Assembly (NCBI GenBank): GCA_949825045.1
Contig: OX463807.1
Location: forward strand, 14,781,501-14,845,500
Source: Argyresthia goedartella
Taxonomy: Eukaryota > Arthropoda > Insecta > Lepidoptera > Argyresthiidae
Reading direction: 5' to 3'
Length of the DNA stretch: 64,000 nt
Shown here piece by piece: positions 42,104-53,854 of the stretch (its first letter is position 1; each line of letters begins with the position of its first letter). The translations under genes were made by a program, and so were the position numbers. The notes beneath the pieces were generated by a model. That model saw nothing but the letters and a program-made list of their open reading frames with translations, searched no databases and was not told the origin of the DNA.

Positions 42104-42146
42104 TAGCAGTACGCCGAAAATGGCTGCCATTTTCGGCGTACTGCTA
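42104..42146. repeat. perfect 20-bp hairpin with 3-base loop
   Basis: TAGCAGTACGCCGAAAATGG, then CTG, then the exact reverse complement. The arms are perfect over 20 bases. No flanking duplication was recognised. Confidence 0.93.
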
Positions 42147-42149
42147 GCA

Positions 42150-43310
42150 CTAAAGGGGTCCTATAAGGTGACGAACAGGTTTTTTAATGGGTAGTTCAGT
42201 TTTGTTTGTTGTTGTTGATAAATGCTGATGACATCTACAGTCATAATCGGTTATAATAATTATATGCGGTTCGGTACGGTACGAAATGAACACAGTTCGT
42301 GCATATTTTTTACATAGAGGCCTTGCCCCTATCATGGAGAATATCTTGTGTCATAGGAACCGAAAACGGCAACGTCATAAATATATATAATACATCCAAG
42401 TCCAGATCCAGGTTATGCCTCAGGATTACATATTAATTTTCCAAGTGCATAGCCACGCTTACAGTCGGCCCGAGTCGGAGTATTTTTTTGCGATTTTGAG
42501 CTGATTTTATTATCCGATTGTTAGCACTGCCTTTTACTCCAATCCGATTCAACGTCACAATGAGAAGCTCTCTCCGGGAGCAAATCGTTGAATAAGTTCA
42601 TCGAGGCGTTACGCGAAGCATAATGACGTTTTAAGGCGGTGGTAGAGATAGGCGGTTAAGCAAACAAAGTCTTGCCGACAAAGCAAAAAATGCTTTGAAG
42701 CGTAGAGCCAAGGAACAAAAGGAGCCGGTGTGAATAGCGGTAATGTTGTGGTGCAAACCTGCAAGTTTCCTGCAACGTTTCCTGCACTTCCTGGGCTTTG
42801 TTGTGCAGTCTGCTCGCAGCCGGAGTAGTACAAGCCGACGCTTGCTGCAACAAATTGTAACATGATTACTTGACTCCTCAAAACACTTTTTTACCATATT
42901 TCCGCTAATTATGAGGTTTGGGAAGGAGTATTTTCTTCTCAAATGATTAGTGTGTTACTTTGTTGTGGTTGTAAACGGCTGAAGGCTCAAACTTCATTTA
43001 AAAATTATCATTCTCTGATGGATATTCATTAGCTTACCGGGAGCGAAATGGCACAAAATAAATGAACATCGGCGATTGCCCCACATATTTTTAGTTGAAG
43101 AGAATTTGTAACGTCTCCTATGAGAATCATCATTTGATTATTGTTTCGTTCATAAGGTTGATCCTGTGCGAATCTTTGTTGCTTGAGGCCATTATAACGA
43201 TGTATGGCTGTTTATTAATTTTGAGGTTTTATTTTCCTATTATAAAAAAAAGTTCTTTTATACTCTATATAAAGTCTAATTTTCAACTATCTCGGGTTTA
43301 TTCCAAATTT
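42150..43310. other. no gene supported
   Basis: Minus-strand frames at 42.6-42.9 kb are open for 65-100 codons in several registers. None resembles a known domain or has clear splice sites, so they are not called. Confidence 0.35.
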
Positions 43311-43317
43311 GACTTAG

Positions 43318-43385
43318 AGAGCCCGGGACCCTTGCTTGGCTACGTAGGCAGGGTTACCGCCGACTCGGCCATTCGGGTCGGTTTG
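43318..43385 (-). repeat. SINE head fragment (tRNA-like)
   Basis: GCCCGGGACCC, TACGTAGGCAGGGTTACCGC and CGACTCGGCCATTC match the minus-strand heads of the SINEs at 44.8 and 48.55 kb. Only the head is present. Confidence 0.65.
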
Positions 43386-43671
43386 TCATCAGTAACTGGT
43401 ATTGGTTTGACTGGATGGGAAAATAATGTAAAAAGTCATTGTACTTTCCAATTTACATACAATATATTTGATCTACACACTTATCATAAACCCTCTTTAC
43501 TGCGTCCAAAAACCGCAAGTTGGTACTACTGAACAAGCTAAATAAGTGCAGAGCAATGATCAATGCCACAATGCGGTCGAACATGCGGTTCCTGAACACA
43601 TCAAAGAGAGATTATGATATGTGTGTAGATAAATTAGTGTATGTACATTGTACATAATTACATAACAACAG

Positions 43672-43773
43672 TACATAATTAGGCATTAAAACTCTCGAGT
43701 AATATTATTATGAAACTCGCCTTCCGCTCGTTTCATAAACCCACTCTCGAGTTTTAATACCCTCCATTATGTA
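43672..43773. repeat. imperfect palindromic element of about 100 bp
   Basis: TACATAATTAGGCATTAAAA with CTCTCGAG on the left is mirrored by ACTCTCGAGTTTTAATA with CATTATGTA on the right. The inner arms ATGAAACTCG and CGTTTCAT are also mirrored. It resembles a tiny hairpin MITE. Confidence 0.75.
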
Positions 43774-43799
43774 TGGGTGACATAAACTACTACTATCTC

Positions 43800-44600
43800 G
43801 CCTGGGGTGTTACTACAACGTTTTATGCCGATTCACATTAGGAAGCTAAAGAGATCCGAAAATTACCATGACCATCTTAAAACAAGTCTTAGTATTAGGT
43901 CAATAAAGCCCACTATGGAGGATTGGAATGGAAATGGTTGCCATTGGGATGTTCTTGTTTTGAACCTAATCTGAATCGCTATAAATGTTGTAGTAACCCA
44001 TGTCTTCATTGGCTATATTTTTATTATTTTTTATTTAACCTCTCAAAAACCGAAGATAGTGGGACGGGTCGCAGTTTTGAACCTTATGCCATGGTAATAA
44101 AATTTAAAACCTATAACAGAAAAGTGGCTTTATCTAACGCCGGTAGTATTCAAGAGGTTAAACATATTTTATAAGGAACATATTTTTAAGGCTTTGGAAA
44201 TATTATATTAAAAAAATCGCCGATGTTCTTTCTGCCACATTCCTCACACTATTTAAAATGAGAATTTGAAGTCCCAGGGAAATGTCTCCGTTCCACTTTT
44301 ATGAATCCCTCGAAAACCATTATTTGTGCTCTCCCAAAGTCCTCAGAATTAAGGTTGCAAATATTGTATAGATTTTGCAATTCACGAAGTCCACTGGGCT
44401 TAACATGTGAGGATAGTGTGCGTGTCTAACAGAGCGATCAGACGTGAGCGTGAGGAGCGGGAGCGCGTTCACTGATATTTATTTACCACAAGTAACGCCA
44501 AGTGGAAATCGTGGTTTGCAATAACTACATCACTTTTCTCGATATATATTAAATTAAATACAAATCTAAAACAGTGGAACTAAGGCATGAAGAGGAATAA
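43800..44600. other. no gene supported
   Basis: AT-rich sequence. The 83-codon plus frame at 43923-44174 has no recognisable domain or splice context. Confidence 0.35.
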
Positions 44601-44624
44601 ACCAATAAAAGTTGATATGACTAT

Positions 44625-44885
44625 ATATAATAATAATAATAAAGACACTATTTACACACATTGATCTAGCCCCAAACTAGGATTCCCTGTATCTTGGGTA
44701 CTAGACAACGATACACATACTTATATAGATAGATATTATACTTAGATAGATGAACAACCATGACTCGGGTACCAACATCCGTTCTCATCAAACAAATATT
44801 TGCCCTCACCGGGACTCGAACCCGGGACCTTTTTCTTCGTAGGCAGGGTCACTGCCGACTCGGCCATTCAGTCGTCAATATGGTT
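44625..44885 (-). repeat. tRNA-derived SINE, family 1
   Basis: On the minus strand the tRNA-like head has a perfect B box in CCCGGGTTCGAGTCCC. The body holds CATGGTTGTTCATCTATCTA, and the 3' domain holds GATACAGGGAATCCTAGTTT and ends in a (TTA)n-like tail, seen as AATAATAATAATAA on the plus strand. It is the same family as the SINE at 48.55 kb. Confidence 0.88.
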
Positions 44886-45445
44886 CCCAAATATGTGTTT
44901 CTGAAGTTTCATATCGGTCGCACGCATATTAAGTCTGGTAAATAGGAATGGTAGGCGGAACTCACACCTAGTTGAAACGTAATACGTCTTTCGACAGACA
45001 AGAGAAATCTAATATAATGCTGTTTGCTCCAGCCCAACGTGCCACGTCGCTTAAGTATGTGTAAAGGTGAATGCACATTTGTCGGCAGCGTCGGCACTCT
45101 ACGTGCCGTAGTTCATCGTTGTATGGAATAATTTGATTCCACTCAGCAAAATGAAGAGGGCAAAGATTAAACAGCCACCATAAAAGTCTAAACACACACT
45201 GTGAAAAGATGCAGTGGTGGAAACGCCATGGTGGCATGTAGAGCAGTGGGGTAAACGGCTTACCATAAGCCCCAACTTACGCATTGATTAGGTAAGAAGG
45301 TTGGTATAAAAAGCACTCAGTGATTTTATGCGGAAGAAATAAAGTCTATTTAAAGTGACTTGCTTACTTTTTCATTATGCACGTTCTGGGGGAATTGTCG
45401 TATTGTCCGCTCAAACTTATCTAATTATTATCATCAAACACTCAC

Positions 45446-45710
45446 AATCCTCACAGATCTGTTGCTCGATCTTATCCAAATCTTCCTCATCTTCGAAGTC
45501 CGTCTGCACTGTAACGTCACAGGTCTGCGTGTACGTCTCCAGTGCTACGACGTCGAAGGGGGCGCCTTCGGGGCTGGGCGAGCGCGGCGGGGTGGGGGAG
45601 GGGGTCTCGCGCAGGCGCTTGCACGCCTCGCAGCCGCACAGTGAGCCGCGCACGCGCAGCAGCCACACAAGCCCAAATAGCGCCATCCACGTGGTCATAC
45701 TTGGCTGCCG
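45446..45710 (-). CDS. GC-rich host exon candidate, possibly a 5' coding exon
   Basis: The minus-strand frame stays open through GC-rich DNA inside AT-rich surroundings. A CAG acceptor-like site lies just upstream of ATG 45698. The product reads MTTWMALFGLVWLLRVRGSL, then GCEACKRLRETPSPTPPRSP, an acidic VQTDFEDEEDLDKIEQQICE, and meets a GTGAGT donor at 45445 in phase 1. The hydrophobic N terminus could be a signal or membrane segment. The PxxP-rich and acidic parts look like regulatory linker. I do not recognise the protein. It could belong to the same minus-strand gene as the PDZ exon 10 kb downstream, but the phases show they are not adjacent exons. Confidence 0.5.
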
Positions 45711-45719
45711 ACCATCACC

Positions 45720-47380
45720 CACTTGCCCTGACGCACTGATTACACCACTTCATGTTGAGTCACAGGGTTGGATAGTTTTGGTTTTAGGCTCGTTAGTTTA
45801 TTTGGCATTACCTTGCTAAAAAAAAACCTATGAAAAAGATAGTACATTTCCCGTCTTTCCCGACTTGGCTAGGCTTGACTACTAATTAAAGTTGTTATTT
45901 AACGAAATCAACGTTTTATATGAATATAGTAATCTGATCACATTAAATTGAGGTTTCCTAACAAACCTCCTTAGTATATTTTGTTAATATATTCAGGATA
46001 AAATGACTATAAATACTTTCTGTTCATTTCTGTCTTCTTTAAATATAATCAAGTTACTACGAAGGAACCTGCAATATTGTGAAACTTGGTCCTTACTCAT
46101 GCCGCGCCGAATTCACGACGAGAATCATAAGAAGATCTGTTAAATTATAAATTGGCGGCCATAACTTGCAGAAATAAACCGCAGGCCCAGACTCATGAGA
46201 AATATCAATTTGTCAAAAATATTCCGACCTGATTTTTCCCGAGGATTTTATTTATGTCAAAATGTTCTCGAATTGCGGAACTCCAGATATCGTATTTATT
46301 CTCAAGAGACGTGGATCCGCGGTAGGTATTAAAAATCGGGCACATAGCGGGGTAATTTTGGTCCTATACTTTGTCCACTATATTAATGGTCTTTTGACAT
46401 TTCCTTATTGCGAACATAATAAGCAATATTTTTCATTGCAAACGTCAAAAATGGTTTTTAGCTGTCAAAAAACCATTAATTGAGTGGACAAAGAATAAGA
46501 GGTTATTCTGGTTTAATCGGTAAGATTTTAAGTCAAGAAGTCAAGACACATATAGCAAAATAACTGGCGATGCACCAGCCGTGTGTTATTTATAGAAACC
46601 ATTTCGATACACCTATGACCCCTTGATATCTCACAATGTAATAGACCCACATAGAAATTTGGCCTACACATTAAAGTTACTATTTATATTACATGTGGTA
46701 TCCGATTTCAGGTTTGTGTCCCAAACAGATGACCTGTTATATTAGCGTCCAAAAACTGCCATTTTATGACTCATAAGGCTAGCTAGTGACTGACTTATAC
46801 AGAACTTATACTTGGCTCATTTCGAAGGGTCAGTAGGGCGAAATCAGAAGCTGTGATCTTTTATAGTTTCATTTCATAGAAGTTATTATTATTAGGAACA
46901 TCGATTTTGATGATAGTATATATAACTGCATCATTCGAATTAAAAAATCTATTTAAAAAAATATCGAATGATTTGAATAAGAACACGCTGATTTAAAAAT
47001 AAAAAGGTGATCCTGTATCTATAAGTGCACCATACACTAGTGTTGTTTGTAAGGATCGAATTCTGGGAAGTAATGTCATAGGGAAAATCAGTGCAAAGTG
47101 TTAATTTTCAAAAAAAAACATTGAAAACTGGTAACAACCTGGATGGGAAAAAAAATATTAGTATCTTTTGTCATAAATTTATGTTTTGAGCAAGAATTTA
47201 TGTATTTACCCGGATCAATCTAAAACTACAATCAAAAAACCTATTCATAAATCTGGAGATAAAAAATATGTTACTAAGTACCGATCAGTATCTTTTATTC
47301 ATAGAATCTAAGATTTTGAAAAGGGCTCCATCATCCACCATCCATAATAGACATAATTAATTTCTTGAATACCATCTTTG
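45720..47380. other. no gene; AT-rich DNA with one MITE
   Basis: Apart from the inverted-repeat element at 46.37 kb, nothing coding is supported. Confidence 0.4.
46369..46493. mobile_element. 125-bp MITE with about 30-bp imperfect terminal inverted repeats
   Basis: The left end CTTTGTCCACTATATTAATG is mirrored by CATTAATTGAGTGGACAAAG at the right, with the inner TTTTGAC/GTCAAAA continuing the arm. There is no coding capacity. Confidence 0.8.
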
Positions 47381-47442
47381 ACAGGTGTCGCTACTTTTGA
47401 CATTGGTCAAGATTGATATCAGTTTTCACTATTTTAAAATTG

Positions 47443-48270
47443 CAGTGGGGACCCCACATAGAAAAATTGGCTGGTAAATTAAGTTCTGCGGCTTACGCTG
47501 TTAGGAACATCAGACAAAACACGGATGTGGCTACATCTAGGCTAGTATATATTAGTTACTTTCATAGTGTCATGTCCTATGGTATCTTGTTGTGGGGAAA
47601 AGCAGCGGATATTCAAACTATTTTTATTTTACAGAAAAGAGCTATTCGAGCAATTTATAATTTAAAACGCACAGACGCCTTAAGACAGCTTTTTAAAGAA
47701 ATTGACATACTAACTGTAGCTTGTCAATTTATTTTCGAAAATATAATGTACGTACGCAAGAACCTTAAAAAATTTCCCAAACTTAGCGATAGCTGTAATG
47801 TTAACCTAAGAAATAATCACAGACTACTTGCGCCCCGGTTTAGACTCGCGAAGGTTAGCAATTCTTTCAAGGGTCAATGCATTCTCTACTACAACAAGAT
47901 ACCTCTGGAGATCTTGACATTGCCATTTGAGCAATTTAAAATCCATGTTAAAGCGAATTTGTCGAAAAAGGGATATTACAATGTTCAAGATTACTTAAAT
48001 GATGGGTCTGTATGGGGTTAATCTGGCTCAACACAGACCTTGCTGTTAATAATTTTGTAATTATTTATTCCTGCTTATTAATTATGATAATGACTAAATA
48101 TTATATTTTGTATTAGTTAAGCATAAGCAATTTTTAAAAAGAGATCTAAAAATCAATCTGTGGGAGTTTCTACGCCCTTCTTCTCCCACAGTGGTCCAAT
48201 GTAGAGAAGTGGCAAAAAATGACGATAGCTAAGTATATGTAAATACCTACAGTAATAAAGACATTTGGTA
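47443..48270 (+). pseudogene. 3' fragment of a non-LTR retrotransposon ORF2
   Basis: An open frame (to TAA 48021) encodes only the C-terminal end of a reverse transcriptase ORF. It includes the HIEKLAGKLSSAAYAVRNI block, GILLWGKAADIQTIFILQKR with AIRAIYNLK, and the final FKIHVKANLSKKGYYNVQDY. This matches in style the end of the intact element at 33.5-34.08 kb. A 3' UTR follows, ending in TTTGGTA repeats near 48260. It is severely 5'-truncated and inserted in the left foldback array. Confidence 0.85.
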
Positions 48271-48544
48271 TTTGGTATTTTTGACATATGTTACTATTTT
48301 TGAGAGGTGTCACTATTTTGACAGGTATGACTTGTGACAGGTCTGATTGTTGTGACAGGTAAGACTATCGTGATAGGTGTATCTATTGTGATAGGTGTTA
48401 AAATGGGCGTAATTGGGATGCCGGTATATAAAAATATTAATCATATTTTTTTACTTTCTTTCATATTTTCAATAAATATTATTTTACAATTCTTATTAAG
48501 TACATCAATTAACCGTATTAATAATTATAATAACATGTAAGCCC

Positions 48545-48800
48545 TTTTGTACGGCAGTAACCCTGCCTACGAAGCCAAGAGTCCCGGGTTCGAATCCCGG
48601 TGGGGGCAAATATTTGTTTGATGGGAATGGACGTTTGTACCCTAGTCATGGTTGTTTATCTATCTAAGTATAATAATTATCTATAAGTATGTCTATCGTT
48701 GTCTAGTACCCAAGATACAGGGAATCCTAGTTTGGGGCTAGATCAATGTGTGTAAATAGTGTCCAAGGTATTATTCTTATTCTTATTCTATTCCTTTATG
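48545..48800 (+). repeat. tRNA-derived SINE, family 1
   Basis: The tRNA-like head carries a perfect B box (GGGTTCGAATCCC) after CCTGCCTACGAAGCCAAGAG. The body has CATGGTTGTTTATCTATCTA. The 3' domain is AAGATACAGGGAATCCTAGT then TTGGGGCTAG, ending in TTATTCTTATTC repeats. It is the forward copy of the SINE at 44.6 kb. Confidence 0.88.
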
Positions 48801-49740
48801 CCTGCAAAAATTAACTGAATGCATTATACTCCAATACCTAAGTACTAAATAATTGCACAGGCAAAGAAAATAAAATAAAGAATATGTCATATTCACATAA
48901 GTTGATTAATTTAGTTAATTGTTCAACTGCCTTTCCATCTACAAGTAATAAGCAAAATTTTCCTAGTGCGTAACCGATGGAAATTTCCTCATTTGTCATA
49001 TGCGACGTATGTTGACATATATTTTGATATCACAGTTCCTTCTTCTATTATATTTTTGGTAGGCGTCATGAAACTGTTATTGTGAATTGCATTCAATAGT
49101 CGCATTATCGTTTTCATTTATAACTTTATTTATGCTTGAATGGTATTCTTCCAATATTTATTTTATAAATATTTATTTCCATATTACTACTGGCCATTAT
49201 CATAAAAAAACTTCTTCCCTTTTTCATAATTGACATAATGTGACTAACACAATTCAAAAAGTAGTACTGGGTGTCCAAAATTAGCATAGAGTTTTTGTTC
49301 AATCGCTGAAGTTGAAATAGAGGGGCGAAGGAGTGCAGGCTTTGTGTAGTCCGCCATTTTGTATCCCCGAGAGGTATCGATCATTTTTCGTACGAGCGTA
49401 TTATCGTACCGGTGATCTTTAGTGACTGCTTAACGTTAGTATCGTGCAAAATAAATGTTCCAGACCAAATAAGTGCCAGCAGCGTAACGGTCACCGTTAG
49501 GATAACATTAAAACATAATTCACAATTTCTTCATTCCACACAAACATTTGAAAATACAAGAAATACTTTGCACAAATCGAGCTTATCTCTAGTAATAGAT
49601 CACATCCAAAACACCAAGTAGGGATGACATAGGTGGACATTATATTTTTGAAATAATTATCCATATCGTCTACTCACTAATTAATCTTCCATACTTATTC
49701 AATTTAAAGTCCAGTCTGACTGACTGACATATTATCAACG
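48800..49740. other. no gene; AT-rich interior of the composite element
   Basis: AT-rich, no exon-like frames. The 69-codon plus frame at 49.41 kb has no recognisable domain. Confidence 0.4.
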
Positions 49741-50141
49741 CACAGCCAAAAAATAAATCATGACACCTGTCAAAAATAGTGACTACTGTCAAAAAGTGAC
49801 ACCTGTCAAAAATAGTAAAACCTCTCAAAATCATGACAGCTGTCAAAAATAGTGATATATGTCGAAAAAGGTGACCCATGTCAAAAATAGTGTCACCTAT
49901 CAAAAATTGTGAAAACTGATATCAATCTTGACAGCTGTCAAAAATAGTAACACCTGTCAAAATATTGGAACATAGGAATCATTTCAACAACCATATCATT
50001 AGCCAGTAGTACATGTAGTACAGTACCATGGGAAATAAAAATTCTCCCATGGTACTACCAGAGCTGTTGGTAGTACCACGACCAAAAAATATTACCCGTG
50101 GTACTAATGGTAGTAACCTGGTAATACCACGGGGGACAAAG

Positions 50142-51293
50142 GAAAAATATGATGTCCAACTGGCAATGGATAAGAAGCAGCTCACAGTCCTGACTCTCCT
50201 TGACTTTAGCAGCGCCTTCAACTGCGTCATCATCATAAAAACACTCAATGTCTCTTCACACTCGGCTCACTGGTTTGACTCCTACCTGAGAGATCGCCAG
50301 CAGCGCATCAAGTCTGAAGAAGTTACTACGGAATGGTGCAAGCTCTCTACTGGTGTTCCGCAGGGTGGCATCCTTTCTCCTCTTCTTTTCTCAGTTTTCA
50401 TCCATTCCATCTCGGATGTATTGTCTTCCTCGTATCATCTCTATGCAGATGACCTTCAAATTTATCGGCATTTTCCCCTGTGTGATCTGACTTCGACTGT
50501 AGAGGCTTTGAATGCTGACCTCGACAACATCAGGAAATGGGCTCTTTCGTATGGGCTATTAGTCAACCCGGATAAGTCTCAGGCGATGATACTGGGTACA
50601 CGGAACTTACTTAATTTGTTGCAGCATAGGTCAGTTGCTCCCGTGCTTTATGACGGTACCATTGTCAAGTACAGCGAGAAAGCCAAAAATCTTGGGGTTG
50701 TTTTTGATACTCTTTTATCCTGGTCGCCCCACGTTTGTGAGGTCAGCAGACGAGTCTTTGCATTCTTTCATTCCCTTCGGCGTTTGCAGTACTTCTTGCC
50801 TAGGCAGACTAAAATCATGCTAGTTCAGACCCTTCTTCTGCCTTTAATTGACTACGCCGATGTTTGCTGGGCCAGCGCGAACGAAGATCTACTGAACAAA
50901 CTCGAGCGACTTCAAAATCTCGGGATTCGGTTTATCTTCGGTCTCCGCAAGTACGATCACGTGTCCCAATATCGCAGGGAATTAGGCTGGCTCCCGATCC
51001 GACTTCGTCGTGATATGTACATTCTCTCCTTCCTCTTCAATATTTTGAGAAATCCGCGCTATCCCGCATATCTTCGTGAACATTTTGAGTTTCTTTTCTC
51101 TGGGGATAGACTTCGGAGATCTCACACGGTGTCACTTTTGTCAATTCCTCAGCACAACACTGTTGCTTACGAGCACTCGTTTAGGTTAAGGGCAATACGT
51201 TTGTGGAATGCACTTCCTTGCGCTATTAGGGATTGCACATCCTTGTTCTCTTTTAAGAAAAAGTTGAAACAGCATCTCCTCTCTTCCGCATAG
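50142..51293 (+). pseudogene. 5'-truncated non-LTR reverse transcriptase
   Basis: The retained sequence starts inside the RT domain just before VLTLLDFSSAFN. It then carries STGVPQGGILSPLLFSVF, the catalytic YHLYADDLQIYR near 50440, LVNPDKSQAMILG, the thumb GVVFDTLLSWSPHV, and a conserved C-terminal region with RAIRLWNALPCAIRD to TAG 51293. The N-terminal RT motifs and the endonuclease are missing, so it is dead although open. A 3' UTR and (ATT)n tail follow at about 51570-51590. The sequence upstream (50020-50140) is rich in mirrored GGTACTACC words and is unrelated. Confidence 0.9.
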
Positions 51294-51689
51294 TGGGTAT
51301 CTTATAGTATGTATGTGTATCTATGTATTTATTGTATTCTATTAATTTATTTTATAGTATGTGTAGGATGTATTGTGATTTATCTGATAGTATATTGACT
51401 TTATTTCTTTCTTTTAAATCTTAATTGTACACTAGGACTACCTCTCTATAAATATTTTTTCCTTTCCTCACAGGTTAGCTGTAAGAAATTTCTTTTTAGA
51501 AATAAGCTCACCTTTGCATATTGTTCGTTGTATTTTTTCCATTGTGTTTTCTGTGCAATAAAGAATTTTTATTAAAGAATTATTATTATTATGTCCCAAT
51601 TTTCATACTAGAATGTCTAATGTTTATTGAAAAAAATTATAATAGTTTTAGTGAGCGCAGTCAAATTCACTCAAGAAACTACGTGATAG

Positions 51690-51905
51690 ACACCACCTTA
51701 TATTACCGTAACTGTGGTAGCCGAGAGAAGGCTGAAGATCAGTCGCAGACCACCTGTCATATGTTCCGATGACATAGTAAAGATAGCAGGAATGCAGAGG
51801 ACCCGGGTTGCACGGGACCGGGTCCAGTGGCATGTATATAAGGAGGCCTACACTCAATAGTGGGCTCCCTGATAGGCTGATGATGATGATGGTGATGATG
51901 ATGAA
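51690..51905 (+). pseudogene. RTE-type non-LTR element, extreme 3' end
   Basis: Broken coding for the C-terminal end (AGMQRTRVARDRVQWHVY) is followed by GGCTGATGATGATG repeats. This matches the 3' end common to lepidopteran RTE elements, known to me from memory. Confidence 0.7.
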
Positions 51906-52735
51906 TTTACCATCTACTAAATGCGCAATTACTAGGCCTAGCGTACTATTTGTGTTGTTATTAAAATACAGAACATGTTAGCAACAATTACGAGAATACT
52001 GAAAATTAAAATACACTATGATATTAATGTATGTATAATTAATGACTCATTAATACTCATTAATAATACCTTAAAGAACCTACAAATTTCCTAATAAAAA
52101 TAATTACAATCAAGGTGAAATAAAAAAAATAAACAATATTATTAAGATAATTAAGTTTTAACTTCTCATGTAAAAATGTAAAATAATAACGAGTAATAAA
52201 GTTACATAAGTAAGTCATTTGTATTCCTATTTAGGGTTTTACTGTGTGAAACTCAAATTACTTATTAAGACCAAATGAAACCAATGATAAGCAAATAAAG
52301 ATTCTTATTTCTTAACAATTTGATTAAAAAATTAACACTTTCCACTGTTTTGTCATTTCACATTTCTCCCCGCAAAATGACAATTATCAGCAATACTACC
52401 GAATTATGCAAAAATACAGGCTGTTTTTTTACTTTAAATCGGCGTGTTGGATTCTCAGCTAGGGAAATAGTTTAGTTAAAAATACCGTTTTATGTTTAAT
52501 CCAAATCGATGTCATGGTTCATAACAACAAATACTTCTATCTCTTATATTTTCCGATTTCACCGTACTGAACCTTCGAAAAGGGCCAGCCTGTGTATCTA
52601 AAACCTAACCTACTTACTTCCAGGTGAGCTAAAAACTTTGGTGCTTCCCACCAAATTAAATTAAGAGAAAAAAATGAAAATGTTTTCTTTTTAGGATCAC
52701 TCGCGTCCCTGTCCTAGGAGAATAATAAATTATAT
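51906..52735. other. AT-rich DNA, no gene seen
   Basis: No exon-like frame, RNA gene or clear repeat. Confidence 0.4.
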
Positions 52736-53340
52736 TAAACGACCGAATACTGAACCGATTAAATTGAAATTTGGCACACCTATGTATTTATGTGATCCAA
52801 ACACGAACGTTGTATGTAACCAAATACATTTTGACTTTAAGGGGCAGTTTTGGGGGCAAATCAGAAAGCTAAAAAAATATATATTTTCAAACAATGTCTT
52901 CTGACATGACAATGCAATATTACGAGGATTTCAAATAGTTTTTGATATCTTTGGAATAGTTATTTTTTTTTTATAAAAAGACCAAAATACTATAAATACG
53001 CTAAAATACTATTTAGTTTTTTTTAATGTTGCAAAAAAATGAGAAATTTTTGTTTTACAAAATGTATCGTGTGACACGTCATGGTATGTATATGGTTTAA
53101 ATAGTGGGGTCACAATTTCTTTAAATACCACATACCAACTTATAAATGCACCTGGTTAAATACATGGAGTATGAAAGTAGCCGCACCAATAACTTTATAA
53201 ATAACATTTTGCTATCAAAACACTTACGAAAATTAAATATACTTTATTACCATGCAAGAAACATGGCTAACATTGTGCGGTGGTGCGGAACCCTTCCTGC
53301 GCGAGTCCGACTCGCCCTTGTCCTTTTTTATAAGTCGGAT
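52736..53340 (+). repeat. Lepidoptera-type non-autonomous repeat ending in CGCGAGTCCGACTCGCC
   Basis: It begins with sequence like CTGAACCGATTAAATTGAAA and AATTTGGCACACCTATG and ends with GCGGAACCCTTCC then GCGCGAGTCCGACTCGCC and a T run. Its 3' end matches that of the repeat at 61.0 kb. There is no coding capacity. Confidence 0.65.
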
Positions 53341-53484
53341 GTTACATAATGGCCTATAAAAACACAATTACTACATCAAGGATCTCTGATAACATTGATT
53401 TGTCTTTATTATATTTGACTAGTAATCTTCTTATGGCTTAGCTTGCCTTGTCATTCACGTAAAGATCTTTCAATATGTTTCAAA

Positions 53485-53854
53485 CCGCTTCGGCCGTCTA
53501 TGGAACCGGAGTTTCGGAACTGGTTCCGTATGAGGCTTTTAATTTACTTGTATGTTACTGGTTCCGTACGAGGCTCTTATTTTACTTATATGGACCTGGT
53601 TCCAATCAAGTAATTATCGTTTTCCACCAGCCGTGTACGGAACTGATTATATAATCTGTGACTGAAGTAAAGACAGGTCTAAAACAGATTGAAGCCTCAA
53701 TCGAAGTTCCATACAAGTAAAATAAAAGCCTCATACGGAACCAGTTCCATACAAGTAAATTAAAAGCCACTTACGGAACCAGTTCCATACAAGTAAATTA
53801 AAAGCCTCGTACGGAACCAGTTCCGAAACTCCGGTTCCATAGATGGCCGAAGCA
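53485..53854. mobile_element. foldback element with 38-bp subrepeats in both arms
   Basis: The ends are mirrored (CCGCTTCGGCCG... against ...GGCCGAAGCA). Each arm holds three units with a 38-bp period around GGAACTGGTTCC: on the left at 53516, 53554 and 53592, and on the right as GGAACCAGTTCC at 53737, 53775 and 53813. TTTCAAA occurs on both sides (53478-53484 and 53855-53861) and is a candidate 7-bp target duplication. No ORF. Confidence 0.88.

Larger units (their letters stand above)
47384..49975. mobile_element. composite foldback-like element with arrays of GACAGGTGTCA units at both ends
   Basis: The left end (47384-47442, continuing at 48283-48405) contains diverged tandem units such as TTTGACAGGTGTCGCTACTT, GAGAGGTGTCACTATTTTGA and GTGATAGGTGT. 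The right end (49745-49975) contains the same units in reverse complement: CACCTGTCAAAAATAGTGA, CAGCTGTCAAAAATAGT, CACCTATCAAAAAT. The word AGATTGATATCAGTTTTCAC at 47.41 kb is the exact reverse complement of GTGAAAACTGATATCAATCT at 49.91 kb. A non-LTR fragment interrupts the left array and a SINE lies in the interior. Confidence 0.65.

Noticed and set aside
42609..42942. Overlapping minus-strand frames of 65-103 codons
   Set aside because: Several frames are open at once, there are no clear splice sites and no domain is recognised.
48545..48620. Functional tRNA gene at the B-box sequence
   Set aside because: The same head with its body recurs at 44.8 kb and as a fragment at 43.3 kb, with a SINE 3' domain; the stems pair poorly for a tRNA.
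49745..49975. CRISPR-like array
   Set aside because: Units are diverged and contiguous, without unique spacers of fixed length, in an animal genome.
50020..50140. GGTACTACC mirrored words as a regulatory operator
   Set aside because: They look like low-complexity inverted repeats at an insertion junction; nothing ties them to a regulated gene.
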